13,444 bases of DNA, taken from the NCBI GenBank assembly GCA_040880305.1, contig JBBDIP010000053.1, positions 1 through 13,444 of the forward strand, written 5' to 3'. This DNA is from JBBDIP01 sp040880305 (GTDB lineage Bacteria; Bacillota; Sulfobacillia; Fermentithermobacillales; Fermentithermobacillaceae). Position numbers and translations under genes: made by a program. Under the pieces are notes generated by a model. That model was not told where the DNA came from. It saw only the letters and a program-made list of their open reading frames with translations, and ran no database searches. Each line of letters starts with the position of its first letter. The first letter of the stretch is position 1. Positions 7,049-13,444 of the stretch are shown here, piece after piece.

Positions 7049-7956
7049 AACCCCTCGTTCTCAATGCCTGGACGCAGGCGTCCGGCCAGGAATCGCGGGT
7101 GTGTCTTGAGTCGACTTGTGGACCTACGCACATTGAGGTAGCCAAGCCCAGGAGACTCGCTGACGGAGACTATACTGTAGGCATCTCCCTTTCAGGAGTC
7201 GGGCTGGCGATGGCGCCCGACGAGATCCTGGTGGCAGACGGCCTCATCCGCAAGATCCAGGTGCGCGCCGGGTCGCCCGTGACACTGGACGTCGTCCTGG
7301 AGCACAGCGCGGAACCTGTCTTGACCGTCGTCCCCGGAATGCCGGTCCGAGTCGAGTTCGCGTTCGCACGCAGCCCGCTCGCCGCATTGTTCTCGGGTAA
7401 GACCATCGCCGTAGATCCCGGCCACGGCGGCAGGGACGCAGGTGTCCGGGGTCCTGTCAACCTGCTGGAGAAGGACGTAGCGCTGGATATCGCCACGCTG
7501 CTTCAGAAGATGCTTTCGGAATGCGGCGCTACACCCCTCATGTCCAGGGATTGCGACTGCGACGTCGACCCACGGGGCTGGGCCATAGCCCTTTCGATGG
7601 CCCAACCTGAACTGCTGGTCGAGATCCACGCCTCCGGCGAGAAAAACCCCATGAGCAGGAGTTACCACGCATATGCTCGCCGGGGCAGCGACGAGTCATT
7701 GCTGGCCGCGCGGGAGATCGCCGGCGCCCTCACCGAACGCATGGGGACCACGTTCTCGGGCATTGAACCGACGGACTTCGCCGCCATCCCGCTCTGGCCC
7801 GCCGTCAGGCTCGAGCCGGTCTGTCTTACGCACTTCGTAGACGAAGCAAACTTCAGGGCGCCGCTCTTTCGGAAGAGGATAGCGCAGGCCATCTTCAACG
7901 GAATTTCAAGGTACCTGTCCTCCGCTTCACAAGGGGGTATGGCGCGTGCGGGATAA
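7045..7956 (+). CDS. AMIN plus Amidase_3 (N-acetylmuramoyl-L-alanine amidase-like) protein, probably altered active site
   Basis: The protein has 303 residues. Residues about 14-108 form a beta-rich AMIN-like domain, which in other proteins targets peptidoglycan or envelope machinery. Residues about 119-291 form an Amidase_3 domain with the zinc ligands His127 (VDPGHGG), Glu142 (LLEKD) and His195 (EIHAS). The family normally ends with a catalytic Glu in a VLVE-x-GF motif. Here the matching segment reads EPVCLTHFVDEANF, with Thr262-His263 where the Glu is expected, so hydrolysis may be lost or changed. There is no signal peptide: the chain starts MKPLVLNAWT. TTG at 7045 overlaps the decarboxylase stop (TTGA), which implies coupling; the nearest purine-rich site, GAAAGG, is only about 3 nt away. 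A cytoplasmic or spore-related role, or a non-enzymatic role, is possible. Confidence 0.8.
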   Translation: MKPLVLNAWTQASGQESRVCLESTCGPTHIEVAKPRRLADGDYTVGISLSGVGLAMAPDEILVADGLIRKIQVRAGSPVTLDVVLEHSAEPVLTVVPGMPVRVEFAFARSPLAALFSGKTIAVDPGHGGRDAGVRGPVNLLEKDVALDIATLLQKMLSECGATPLMSRDCDCDVDPRGWAIALSMAQPELLVEIHASGEKNPMSRSYHAYARRGSDESLLAAREIAGALTERMGTTFSGIEPTDFAAIPLWPAVRLEPVCLTHFVDEANFRAPLFRKRIAQAIFNGISRYLSSASQGGMARAG

Positions 7957-8670
7957 CTGGGACGGGTCTCCGATCCTTAGGATCCGCACTCATCTTCTAA
8001 CTGAGAAAGACGACGTCGGTGACGTCATCCGGAAATACACCGAAGACGTCGCCGAAAGCGGCGACATCGTGGGGATCTCCGAGTCGGTGGTCGCGATCAT
8101 GCAGGGACGGGCGATCCCGCCCGAGGATATCAAGCCCGGCTTACTGGCGCGGACTGTTTGCCGGTTCGCCCACCCCGACGCGTCAATATCTGCGCCAAGG
8201 TCCATGCAGATGGCCATCAGGGAGGTCGGCGCTCTTAGGATCATGGCTGCCGCCGTGGCGGGACTGTTCGGCAAGATCCTCTGCATACGCGGGCTATTCT
8301 TCAGGGTGGCGGGCCCCACCGGGGGGCCGCCCACTCGGTGGCCGAAATAGACGACTCCGGCGGCACCATGCCCCCCTACGATAGGTCCATCATCCTAGGT
8401 CCGGCGAACCCCGACGCCGTGGCGCGGCAGGTCTGGCGCCAGACAGGGCTTTGGACGCTCATCCTGGACGTGAACGACAAGGGCGCTGTGGACGTCCTGG
8501 GCACCAGCATCCCGCTATCGCCTCAACGGGAGGAGTCGGTCAAGCGACTTCTCCGCAAGAACCCGTTCGGCAACGACGACCAAAAGACGCCGCTGGTAGT
8601 GATAAAGACCGGCGGCGGAATCGCGATGCCCAGTGACTCAAGAGGGGACCGGAGTGCTCGCAGGGCCTGA
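7946..8670 (+). pseudogene. Coenzyme F420-0:L-glutamate ligase-like (CofE family) gene with a frameshift
   Basis: Two adjoining frames together give one full-length protein of about 240 residues. The first (7946 to stop 8350) carries DDVGDVIRKYTEDV and SGDIVGISESVVAIMQGR, matching the N-terminal core of the F420-ligase fold. The second (open across 8338, stop at 8668-8670) carries AEIDDSGGTMPPYD, ILDVNDKGAVDVLG and NPFGNDDQKTPLVVI, the rest of the same domain. The switch lies between about 8306 and 8337, in a GC-only hairpin with a G6 run; one missing base would restore the frame. The GTG start has AAGGGGG 8 nt upstream and overlaps the amidase-like gene by 11 nt. Gram-positive homologues often occur without other F420 genes, so real F420 ligase activity is doubtful. 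A true mutation, a sequencing error and programmed frameshifting all fit. Confidence 0.75.
8306..8334 (+). repeat. GC-only hairpin at the frameshift site
   Basis: GTGGCGGGCCCC (8306-8317) and GGGGCCGCCCAC (8323-8334) pair at 10 of 12 positions around a five-base loop; the 3' arm starts within the G6 run at 8321-8326. The reading frame of the CofE-like gene changes within this element. Such a structure can cause sequencing compressions, polymerase slippage or ribosome pausing. Confidence 0.6.
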
Positions 8671-9768
8671 AGGATACGTCCTTACCGTCAAACCACCTAC
8701 CCGGCCGAGGTCCAGATCCGCATCCTTACCCTCACGGACTGTCACTGTCTCGCTCTGACCATCTGACACGAACCGTCCATCTGGGTATTTCTCGAATTGC
8801 CTCAGCCACTTGTCCAGTTCCTCCTGGGAGCCGCGGATCCTCGGAATCGCCAGAGGGTTGAACTCTTTCGAAAAGGGAGATGGAGCAGGCTCGGCGCCAA
8901 CCAAGAGTATGCCTTTGTTGATATACTCGTGCCCAGCCCAAGTGCCGGCGAGGAGGTATTCCTCTGATTTAGGGTATCCCCCAAAGGGAAGCGCGAGGGA
9001 CACCACTTCGTTGCCGGTGATCTCTCGCACTTCATTGGCTAGGCTCCCGATCTCTTTAGCCACTTCCTCGGGAGAGGAATATGCGAGGTTCTTGTGGCCG
9101 CGAGTGTGATTGCCGACTTCCATACCGTTTTCTATGAGGAACGTCAGGTTCTCTTTGATGTGTGAGGAATCGCCGAACGGATTGCCGGAGTTGATGAAGA
9201 AGGTAGCCGCTTGCCCAAACTCGGGGTGCTCTTGGGAGAACTGAAGCAATATCCCGACTGCACAGCCGGGGTCAGGGATCATCCCGGTATCCCCTTGGAC
9301 CATGCTGAACTGGCCGCGAGTCCCGTCATCGAATGTCAGAACGAGGGGCGCCCGTCCGGCGGGCACCCGGATATCCCCTGATAAATAGGCGCTTAGCGGC
9401 ACCAGGCTGTACCCAAGGCTATTGAACCGTTCGAGATCCCTGCGGAAATTGGACCTTGACCGCACCCATTCGCCTTCGTCGTCCCGGATGTCGTGGTACA
9501 TGATTATCATGATGTCACCGAGCTCGTTAACCTGCAGGCGGGCAAGGTCGCTCGCGGTGAGTTCCTCCTTCGCGTCAGTATGGTCATCGGCAGTAGCGGA
9601 CGTATCTGCAGGTGGTTCATCGCCGGTAACCGGCGCGCGCTCGCCCCCGGCGTACCCGCTCGAGTGCAGGAGGAAAGCAGCAAGGAAGATCGCACAGAAC
9701 GAGCCAAGACACATACAGACAGAACTCCAAAGACGTCGCTCTACAGCCCTACGCCGCCCTCGCCTCAA
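8638..9768 (-). CDS. Secreted or membrane-anchored polysaccharide deacetylase (NodB fold)
   Basis: The protein has 376 residues. The N-terminus is very basic (MRRGRRRAVERR) and followed by a hydrophobic stretch (about 17-35), so it is exported or membrane-anchored. An acidic, Thr/Ala-rich linker (about 43-72) leads to the carbohydrate esterase 4 domain: motif 1 TFDDGTRG with Asp147/Asp148, and motif 2 HTRGHKN with His221 and His225. Together these give the usual Asp-His-His metal site. The motif-3 region reads LALPFGGYP near 258-266, without the usual Arg. Such enzymes remove acetyl groups from peptidoglycan, chitin-like or other polysaccharides; the substrate here is unknown. The TTG start has AGAGGGG about 11 nt upstream; ATG at 9714 is an alternative that shortens the basic region. 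A TATAAG at 9847-9842 is a weak -10 candidate. The 3' end overlaps the opposing CofE-like gene by 33 bp. Confidence 0.87.
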   Translation of the reverse strand: MRRGRRRAVERRLWSSVCMCLGSFCAIFLAAFLLHSSGYAGGERAPVTGDEPPADTSATADDHTDAKEELTASDLARLQVNELGDIMIIMYHDIRDDEGEWVRSRSNFRRDLERFNSLGYSLVPLSAYLSGDIRVPAGRAPLVLTFDDGTRGQFSMVQGDTGMIPDPGCAVGILLQFSQEHPEFGQAATFFINSGNPFGDSSHIKENLTFLIENGMEVGNHTRGHKNLAYSSPEEVAKEIGSLANEVREITGNEVVSLALPFGGYPKSEEYLLAGTWAGHEYINKGILLVGAEPAPSPFSKEFNPLAIPRIRGSQEELDKWLRQFEKYPDGRFVSDGQSETVTVREGKDADLDLGRVGGLTVRTYPSGPASTPVPS

Positions 9769-9908
9769 GTCAACCCGAACCCCTCTTGCGCGTCTCCTGC
9801 TGCTGAATCGTTCTCAGCGGCGACACTACTCCAATATGACGCTTATACTGGATAAATGTTCCGGCGACGAGGGCGGAATTCGAAATCTCAAGACCCGTAC
9901 CCCGAAGG

Positions 9909-10163
9909 CTACTGCGCGGTGTCCCCGCCAGTCTTCTTGAAGCAGTCGATGCAAAGGATCTCCCAGTTCTCGGCTCTGTCGGGGCCCTTCGGGTTTTTCA
10001 TACGGGTCTGCCAACCGCCCGGTTGGTCTTTTCCGCGCGACTTCCACTGGAGTTTGTTGGCGCATCGGCCATCATGCCCGCAGTCAGGCGATGAGCACTC
10101 GCATTGTTCCGCTGCCCTAAGCCAAGCCAGGGAAATAGACAGCTTGTTGATGGGTTCCGGCAT
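9909..10163 (-). CDS. Small cysteine-rich HNH-like protein lacking the usual histidines
   Basis: The protein has 84 residues and an ATG start with AGAGGG 6 nt upstream, which supports it as a real gene. It has a first knot CECSSPDCGHDGRC (Cys21, Cys23, Cys28, His30, Cys34) and a second CxxC at Cys71/Cys74 (ILCIDCFKKTG). This layout resembles small HNH nuclease-like proteins with a CEC..CG..GRC opening and a final LCxxCH. Here the final His is Phe75, and the central His or Asp-His of the HNH core is absent (MKNPKGPDRAENWEIL). Nuclease activity is therefore unlikely; a structural zinc-binding protein is more plausible. It lies 17 nt after the stop of the broken acetyltransferase and may share its transcript. 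The family call is tentative. Confidence 0.65.
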   Translation of the reverse strand: MPEPINKLSISLAWLRAAEQCECSSPDCGHDGRCANKLQWKSRGKDQPGGWQTRMKNPKGPDRAENWEILCIDCFKKTGGDTAQ

Positions 10164-10180
10164 CGATATCCCTCTTTACA

Positions 10181-10478
10181 CTAACGTCGTCTATCGTTCT
10201 CTAAGCGGTACACTATCATGTGATATGTTCGCCTAGTAATCGATCCCTCTTCATCGACCCTGTTGACCTCGGCGAATCTGCATCTCTCCAGAAGCCTGAG
10301 TGACCTCTCATTGTCCCTTTCCGTGTATGCTTCCGGTTTCATCTGGCTTTGTGTCAGTATACTCATGCATTCGCGGGTCTCTTCTCATCTGAAATAGATC
10401 ATCTAGGTCGTCATGGTCCATCCTTCTCAGTATCAAGTTCCTGGTCTCAATGATGGGGAACGGAGTGAAGTTGGCCAC
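10181..10478 (-). pseudogene. GNAT acetyltransferase (RimJ/RimL-like) remnant with internal deletion
   Basis: The 5' part, from a GTG at 10478 (5 nt past the PepV stop), encodes a typical GNAT beginning: IIETRNLILRRMDHDDLDDL, then MHEYTDTKPDET. Further on, in another frame, lies a typical GNAT end: NERSLRLLERCRFAEV, then TYHMIVYRLEN, with a TAG stop at 10181. The middle part of the domain, including the acetyl-CoA binding Q/RxxGxG/A motif (roughly 80 residues in intact homologues), is missing. The join lies around 10335-10370, and the frame changes there. The protein cannot be a working N-acetyltransferase. The substrate of the ancestral enzyme is unknown. The deletion ends look clean, which suggests a fairly recent loss. 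Confidence 0.7.
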
Positions 10479-10483
10479 CGCTT

Positions 10484-11929
10484 CTAAACCGCCAGAGCGA
10501 ACAGCGCCCTGGCGTATATCCTCACCATAAACCACAGGTCATCCTTGGTGATCCTCTCGTCTGCCTGGTGCGCAACCTCCGGGGTACCCGGGCGGACAGG
10601 GCCGAACGCCACTCCGTTATGGATGACCTTAGCGTAGGTGCCCCCGCCGATTGCCATCGGCGGAGAGTTGTCGCCGGTCTCCTCACGGTACACGCGGAGC
10701 AGCGTCTTAACCACGTTTGACTCGGGATCCGTGTAGTGGGTCTTCCCCACATTTGGCACCTCGACCCCGACTCCGTCAGGGCGGCGGCAGGACAGCGCCC
10801 TCGATTTGAGCTCCTCCCCATCGGCCTTGACGGGATACCGGATGTTGTAGACGCAGCGCAAGACCCGGTTGCCGTCCTTCTCCTCAATTCGCGCCAGCCC
10901 TAGGTTGCACGACAGCCTGCCTGAGATATCATCCCTGGACTGGATGTTAAGGCCTTTGCCGTAGATCTCGGCGCCTTCGGAGATGAACGCTATGGGCGCG
11001 GACATCTCCAGGCTCTCGCCCAGTCCTCCCAGCACGTGGGCCAGACCGGTGATGGCGTTGGTCCCCTCGTGGGGAGTTGACGCGTGAGCGCCCTTGCCTT
11101 TCACCGTGACTTTGACTGTGCCCTTCCCCTGCTCAAAGGCGAATTTCAGAGGACCGGGACCTCCGACGGCAAACCGGGCGCCCTCCACTTCATCTTGGAG
11201 TTCGGAAATGACCCAGCCTTCCTGACCGACAGGTACCTGCAGCACCGCCTCGGCGCCTGCGGCCACGATATTGGCCCTCTCGCCTCCAGAGAACTCTAGC
11301 ACGCGGACGCGCCCAGAGCCGGCGCCGTTACCCAGGTCGAAACTGACAACGACGTTCATGCTGCCCTTCTCGGCGAACACCAGTGGGAACATGGCGTCGG
11401 GGGAGAAACCGTAGGTGGGCTGCTCCTCAACCTCGAAATAGTGGCGGACGCAGCGGAAGCCTGACTCCTCATTGCCTCCGACCACGTGGCGGACCCTCCG
11501 CTTCAGCGGAGCGCCGCTCTCTTGCAGAGCCTTGAGTGCGAACAAGCAGGCCGCGGTCGGACCCTTGTTGTCCTGGGACCCGCGCCCGTAGATGAGGTCT
11601 CCCGAGACCTCGCCGTACGGGTCCTTGGTCCAGCCTGACCCCACTGGGACGATGTCCACGTGGGTCAGCGCCATTGCCAGTTCCTTGCCAGATCCGATCT
11701 CGGCGTGGACGGCGTACCCATCCACATCCTTGGTCTGCATCCCCATCTTCTTGGCTTCTTCAAGGTAGAACCTGTACGCGTTGTCGACCTCCACGCCGAA
11801 CGGCTTTCCGTCCACGGCTTCAGTCCCAACGCTGGGGAACCGTAGCAATCTCATGAGGCAGTCCAGGATCTCCTGCTTGTGTGCCGGGATCCATTTATCC
11901 AGGTACGAAGCGAACTCTTTCTCGTTCAC
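10484..11929 (-). CDS. pepV: PepV-type M20 dipeptidase
   Basis: The protein has 481 residues, the usual length for this family of cytoplasmic di-zinc dipeptidases that cleave Xaa-Xaa dipeptides and some aminoacyl tripeptides. The metal-site residues are present in order: His90 with Asp92 (LTHVDIVPVG), the bridging Asp120 (GSQDNKGP), the catalytic and metal Glu154-Glu155 (GGNEESG), Asp178 (FSPDAMFP), and a C-terminal His in PEVAHQADE near residue 459. A lid or dimerisation insert lies between about 190 and 375, including GKGAHASTPHEGTNA. The GTG start is preceded by AAAGGAAG with about 10-nt spacing. The gene is downstream of another M20 enzyme, which together suggests use of peptides as a nutrient source. 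The exact specificity cannot be read from sequence. Confidence 0.9.
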   Translation of the reverse strand: MNEKEFASYLDKWIPAHKQEILDCLMRLLRFPSVGTEAVDGKPFGVEVDNAYRFYLEEAKKMGMQTKDVDGYAVHAEIGSGKELAMALTHVDIVPVGSGWTKDPYGEVSGDLIYGRGSQDNKGPTAACLFALKALQESGAPLKRRVRHVVGGNEESGFRCVRHYFEVEEQPTYGFSPDAMFPLVFAEKGSMNVVVSFDLGNGAGSGRVRVLEFSGGERANIVAAGAEAVLQVPVGQEGWVISELQDEVEGARFAVGGPGPLKFAFEQGKGTVKVTVKGKGAHASTPHEGTNAITGLAHVLGGLGESLEMSAPIAFISEGAEIYGKGLNIQSRDDISGRLSCNLGLARIEEKDGNRVLRCVYNIRYPVKADGEELKSRALSCRRPDGVGVEVPNVGKTHYTDPESNVVKTLLRVYREETGDNSPPMAIGGGTYAKVIHNGVAFGPVRPGTPEVAHQADERITKDDLWFMVRIYARALFALAV

Positions 11930-11950
11930 GCTGTCCCGCTTCCTTTCACT

Positions 11951-11979
11951 GGTGGCTTAACAAAGTGGTGGCTCAACAA
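11951..11979. repeat. Two-copy 13-bp direct repeat upstream of pepV
   Basis: GGTGGCTTAACAA (11951-11963) and GGTGGCTCAACAA (11967-11979) differ at one base and have a 16-bp period, about one and a half helical turns. They lie 22-50 bp upstream of the pepV start on the minus strand. This is a possible operator or simply a small duplication. Confidence 0.4.
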
Positions 11980-12000
11980 TCGGAAGTCGGATGCCATTTC

Positions 12001-12080
12001 GCCATACCACGGGTGTTGCTCACGGATTCGCCACACCTCCGGTATGGCTTGCGGCGCGTGCATGAAGCTGCGCTTCATGC
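12001..12080 (-). repeat. Two adjacent inverted repeats between the M20 gene and pepV
   Basis: GCCATACC (12001-12008) pairs with GGTATGGC (12041-12048); inside it GGTGT (12012-12016) pairs with ACACC (12033-12037). A second, tight hairpin follows: TGCATGAAGC (12059-12068) and GCTTCATGCA (12072-12081) around TGC, overlapping the M20 stop codon. Neither is followed by a T-tract on the minus strand, so they are not typical intrinsic terminators. They may be mRNA-processing, stability or regulatory structures between the two genes. Confidence 0.5.
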
Positions 12081-13262
12081 ATCCCTCTTGGCCAAAAACT
12101 CATCTTTAGCCTTCGCGACCGCTTCCGCGTTCATGATAAGGTCGAGCGCGGTCGCCGCCAGCGACTTGGCCGAGAGGACGAGCGCGTCCATACCCTTTTC
12201 CGACGCTGAAGCCTGGCAGAACTCTCTAGAATGGCCTGCCACTCCCTCTGGAGCAATGGCGACGTAGGCGTTGCAGGCGGGGACGGTCAGGCTGACGTCG
12301 CCGAAGTCGGTGGAGCCGAAGCCGTCGGTGATCTCATCCAAGACGTCCTCACCGCACGCCCTCATGTTGGCGACAAACAGCTTGGCTATGACGTTGTTGG
12401 GGATCCTGGCCTTGTAGCCGTCTTTCTCCTGGATGTCCAGCGTGCACCCCGTGGCGACCGCTCCCGCCCTGGCGCAATCCTTAACCCTCTCAGCGTACCG
12501 CCGGATGGTCTTCATGGAGTATGAACGAAGCAGGTACCTGACCTGGGTGTGCTCAGGGATGATATTGACGGCGTCTCCGCCCTTAGTGATGATCCCGTGC
12601 ATCCTGACGTCATCCGGCACATGCTGGCGCAGGCAGGCGACGGCGTGGAAGAAGATGTTGGCCGCGTCTAGCGCGTTTACGCCCTCGGTGGGGCTGCCCG
12701 CAGCGTGAGCCGGCTTGCCGTGATAGTCAAACATGAACGAGTGAGTGGCCGTACTCCGACCGCCTATGCGGGTCTTCCCCGAGGTCGGGTGAACCATGAG
12801 CGCGGCATCCACATCGCGGAATATGCCGCGATCGACCATGAACACCTTTCCGCCGCCGCCCTCTTCAGCGGGAGTGCCGAGGACCAGCACTTTGGCCGGG
12901 ATCCCCGTGCCTTCCAGGGCTTTCTTGAGGGCCGCTCCGGCTCCGACAGCCGACGTCCCGATGATGTTGTGCCCGCAGGCGTGCCCCACTTCGGGCAGCG
13001 CGTCGTACTCGCCGAGGATAGCGATTGTCGGTCCGCCTTCTCCCGACTGGAATGAGGCCGCGAAGTCAGTCTCCATCCCAGCCACGTTACGGCTGACGGC
13101 GAACCCCTGCTTGTCCATGAAATCGCTCAACCAAGCGGCGGCCTTCTTCTCGTTGAAGGCCAGTTCCGGGTTCTTGTGGATGTCCAGGCTGATGGACACC
13201 AGCTCATCCCTCAACTCGTCCACCGCCACCGATATCCTGTTCTTCAGTTCACTTAGACTCAT
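12075..13262 (-). CDS. M20 metallo-amidohydrolase, ACY1L2/AbgB-like
   Basis: The protein has 395 residues. It shows the M20D-type metal site: GEYDALPEVGHACGHN with Cys96 and His98, the pair Glu133-Glu134 (GTPAEEGGGG), His158 (MVHPT) and His344 (GHSREF). These enzymes are cytoplasmic and hydrolyse amide bonds in N-acyl or aminoacyl compounds. Relatives include AbgB (p-aminobenzoyl-glutamate) and ACY1L2/PM20D2 (dipeptides with basic amino acids); the true substrate cannot be assigned. The frame is open further upstream to 13397, but I chose ATG at 13262. GGAGGGGG lies just before it, and the upstream part (Trp/Pro/Arg-rich, then Glu/Gly-rich) does not look like protein. The gene reads towards pepV, 145 nt away. 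Confidence 0.88.
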   Translation of the reverse strand: MSLSELKNRISVAVDELRDELVSISLDIHKNPELAFNEKKAAAWLSDFMDKQGFAVSRNVAGMETDFAASFQSGEGGPTIAILGEYDALPEVGHACGHNIIGTSAVGAGAALKKALEGTGIPAKVLVLGTPAEEGGGGKVFMVDRGIFRDVDAALMVHPTSGKTRIGGRSTATHSFMFDYHGKPAHAAGSPTEGVNALDAANIFFHAVACLRQHVPDDVRMHGIITKGGDAVNIIPEHTQVRYLLRSYSMKTIRRYAERVKDCARAGAVATGCTLDIQEKDGYKARIPNNVIAKLFVANMRACGEDVLDEITDGFGSTDFGDVSLTVPACNAYVAIAPEGVAGHSREFCQASASEKGMDALVLSAKSLAATALDLIMNAEAVAKAKDEFLAKRDA

Positions 13263-13418
13263 CTTGCATCCCCCTCCTCGTTCCTTTTCCTCTTCAATCG
13301 AAGCGGCGGATTCTCCTTCCGGGTGCGGCCACGGCCACCGCGGCCACGTCATCCGTTTTCTACCAGTCCCGGCCGAAGGACATCCGCATTTTCCCATCCC
13401 CGCGACATCACAAAGCGG

Positions 13419-13440
13419 AAAGGCCCCTCTCGGGGGCTTT
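13419..13440 (-). terminator. Hairpin at the right edge, likely terminator of a gene beyond the window
   Basis: AAAG (13419-13422) pairs with CTTT (13437-13440), and CCCC (13424-13427) pairs with GGGG (13432-13435), with one G-G mismatch and a four-base loop. On the minus strand it is followed by CCGCTTTG, a poor T-tract. The shape fits an intrinsic terminator upstream of the M20 gene. Between it and the M20 start (13263-13418) I see only the ribosome binding site and a GGCCAC-rich stretch near 13325-13347, with no convincing promoter. Confidence 0.4.
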
Positions 13441-13444
13441 ACGC

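Noticed and set aside
9855..9930. A TTCGAAT-containing stretch that resembles a tRNA T-loop on the minus strand
   Set aside because: The five bases on either side do not pair as a T-stem, no acceptor or anticodon stem can be built, and the region overlaps the end of the cysteine-rich protein gene.
9422..9940. Long open frames on the plus strand opposite the deacetylase
   Set aside because: They run antisense to a well-supported gene with conserved catalytic motifs and their translations are rich in Ser, Arg and Pro without recognisable domains.
13325..13347. GGCCAC repeats near the right edge
   Set aside because: There are only three short copies, irregularly spaced, in a GC-rich stretch; this is not enough to call an operator or repeat array.
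13263..13397. N-terminal extension of the M20 amidohydrolase to 13397
   Set aside because: A strong GGAGGGGG site precedes ATG 13262, and the extension has an odd Trp/Pro/Arg and Glu/Gly composition with no match to the M20 N-terminus.

Overview
The window looks like a chromosomal segment of a GC-rich member of the Bacillota (Clostridia-like or a deep-branching relative). I infer this from strong GGGAGG-type ribosome binding sites paired with GTG and TTG starts, a PepV-type dipeptidase, the short form of the Orn/Lys/Arg decarboxylase, and an F420-ligase-like protein of the kind I associate with this phylum. I cannot assign a genus. No rRNA, tRNA, CRISPR array, transposase or phage structural gene is visible.

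Left half (about 1-8670), all on the plus strand. It begins with the tail of an unrecognised reading frame. Next comes a membrane-anchored chemoreceptor-like protein with almost no external sensor, then a two-zinc-finger (LIM-like) protein with a C-terminal PH-like domain. A 12-bp perfect hairpin follows, whose 3' arm contains the ribosome binding site of the next gene. Then comes a translationally coupled pair: a ChlI/BchI-type AAA+ ATPase and a ChlD-type VWA protein with an unfamiliar N-terminal region. After a short gap holding a plausible promoter and a leader hairpin, there is a tightly coupled trio: a PLP-dependent Orn/Lys/Arg decarboxylase, an AMIN plus Amidase_3 protein lacking a signal peptide and the usual catalytic Glu, and a CofE-like protein broken by a frameshift inside a GC-only hairpin.

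Right half (8638-13262), all on the minus strand and convergent with the left half. In transcription order it holds an M20 amidohydrolase of the ACY1L2/AbgB type, a structured 145-nt spacer, PepV dipeptidase, a GNAT acetyltransferase remnant with its middle deleted, a small cysteine-rich HNH-like protein without the usual histidines, and a secreted or membrane-anchored polysaccharide deacetylase. The 3' ends of the two halves overlap by 33 bp.

Functionally, the right half suggests uptake-peptide breakdown plus cell-wall or polysaccharide modification. The decarboxylase could convert basic amino acids released from peptides into polyamines; that link is inference. The most interesting candidates are the AAA+/VWA pair with no chelatase large subunit nearby, and the hairpin that appears to control its translation.
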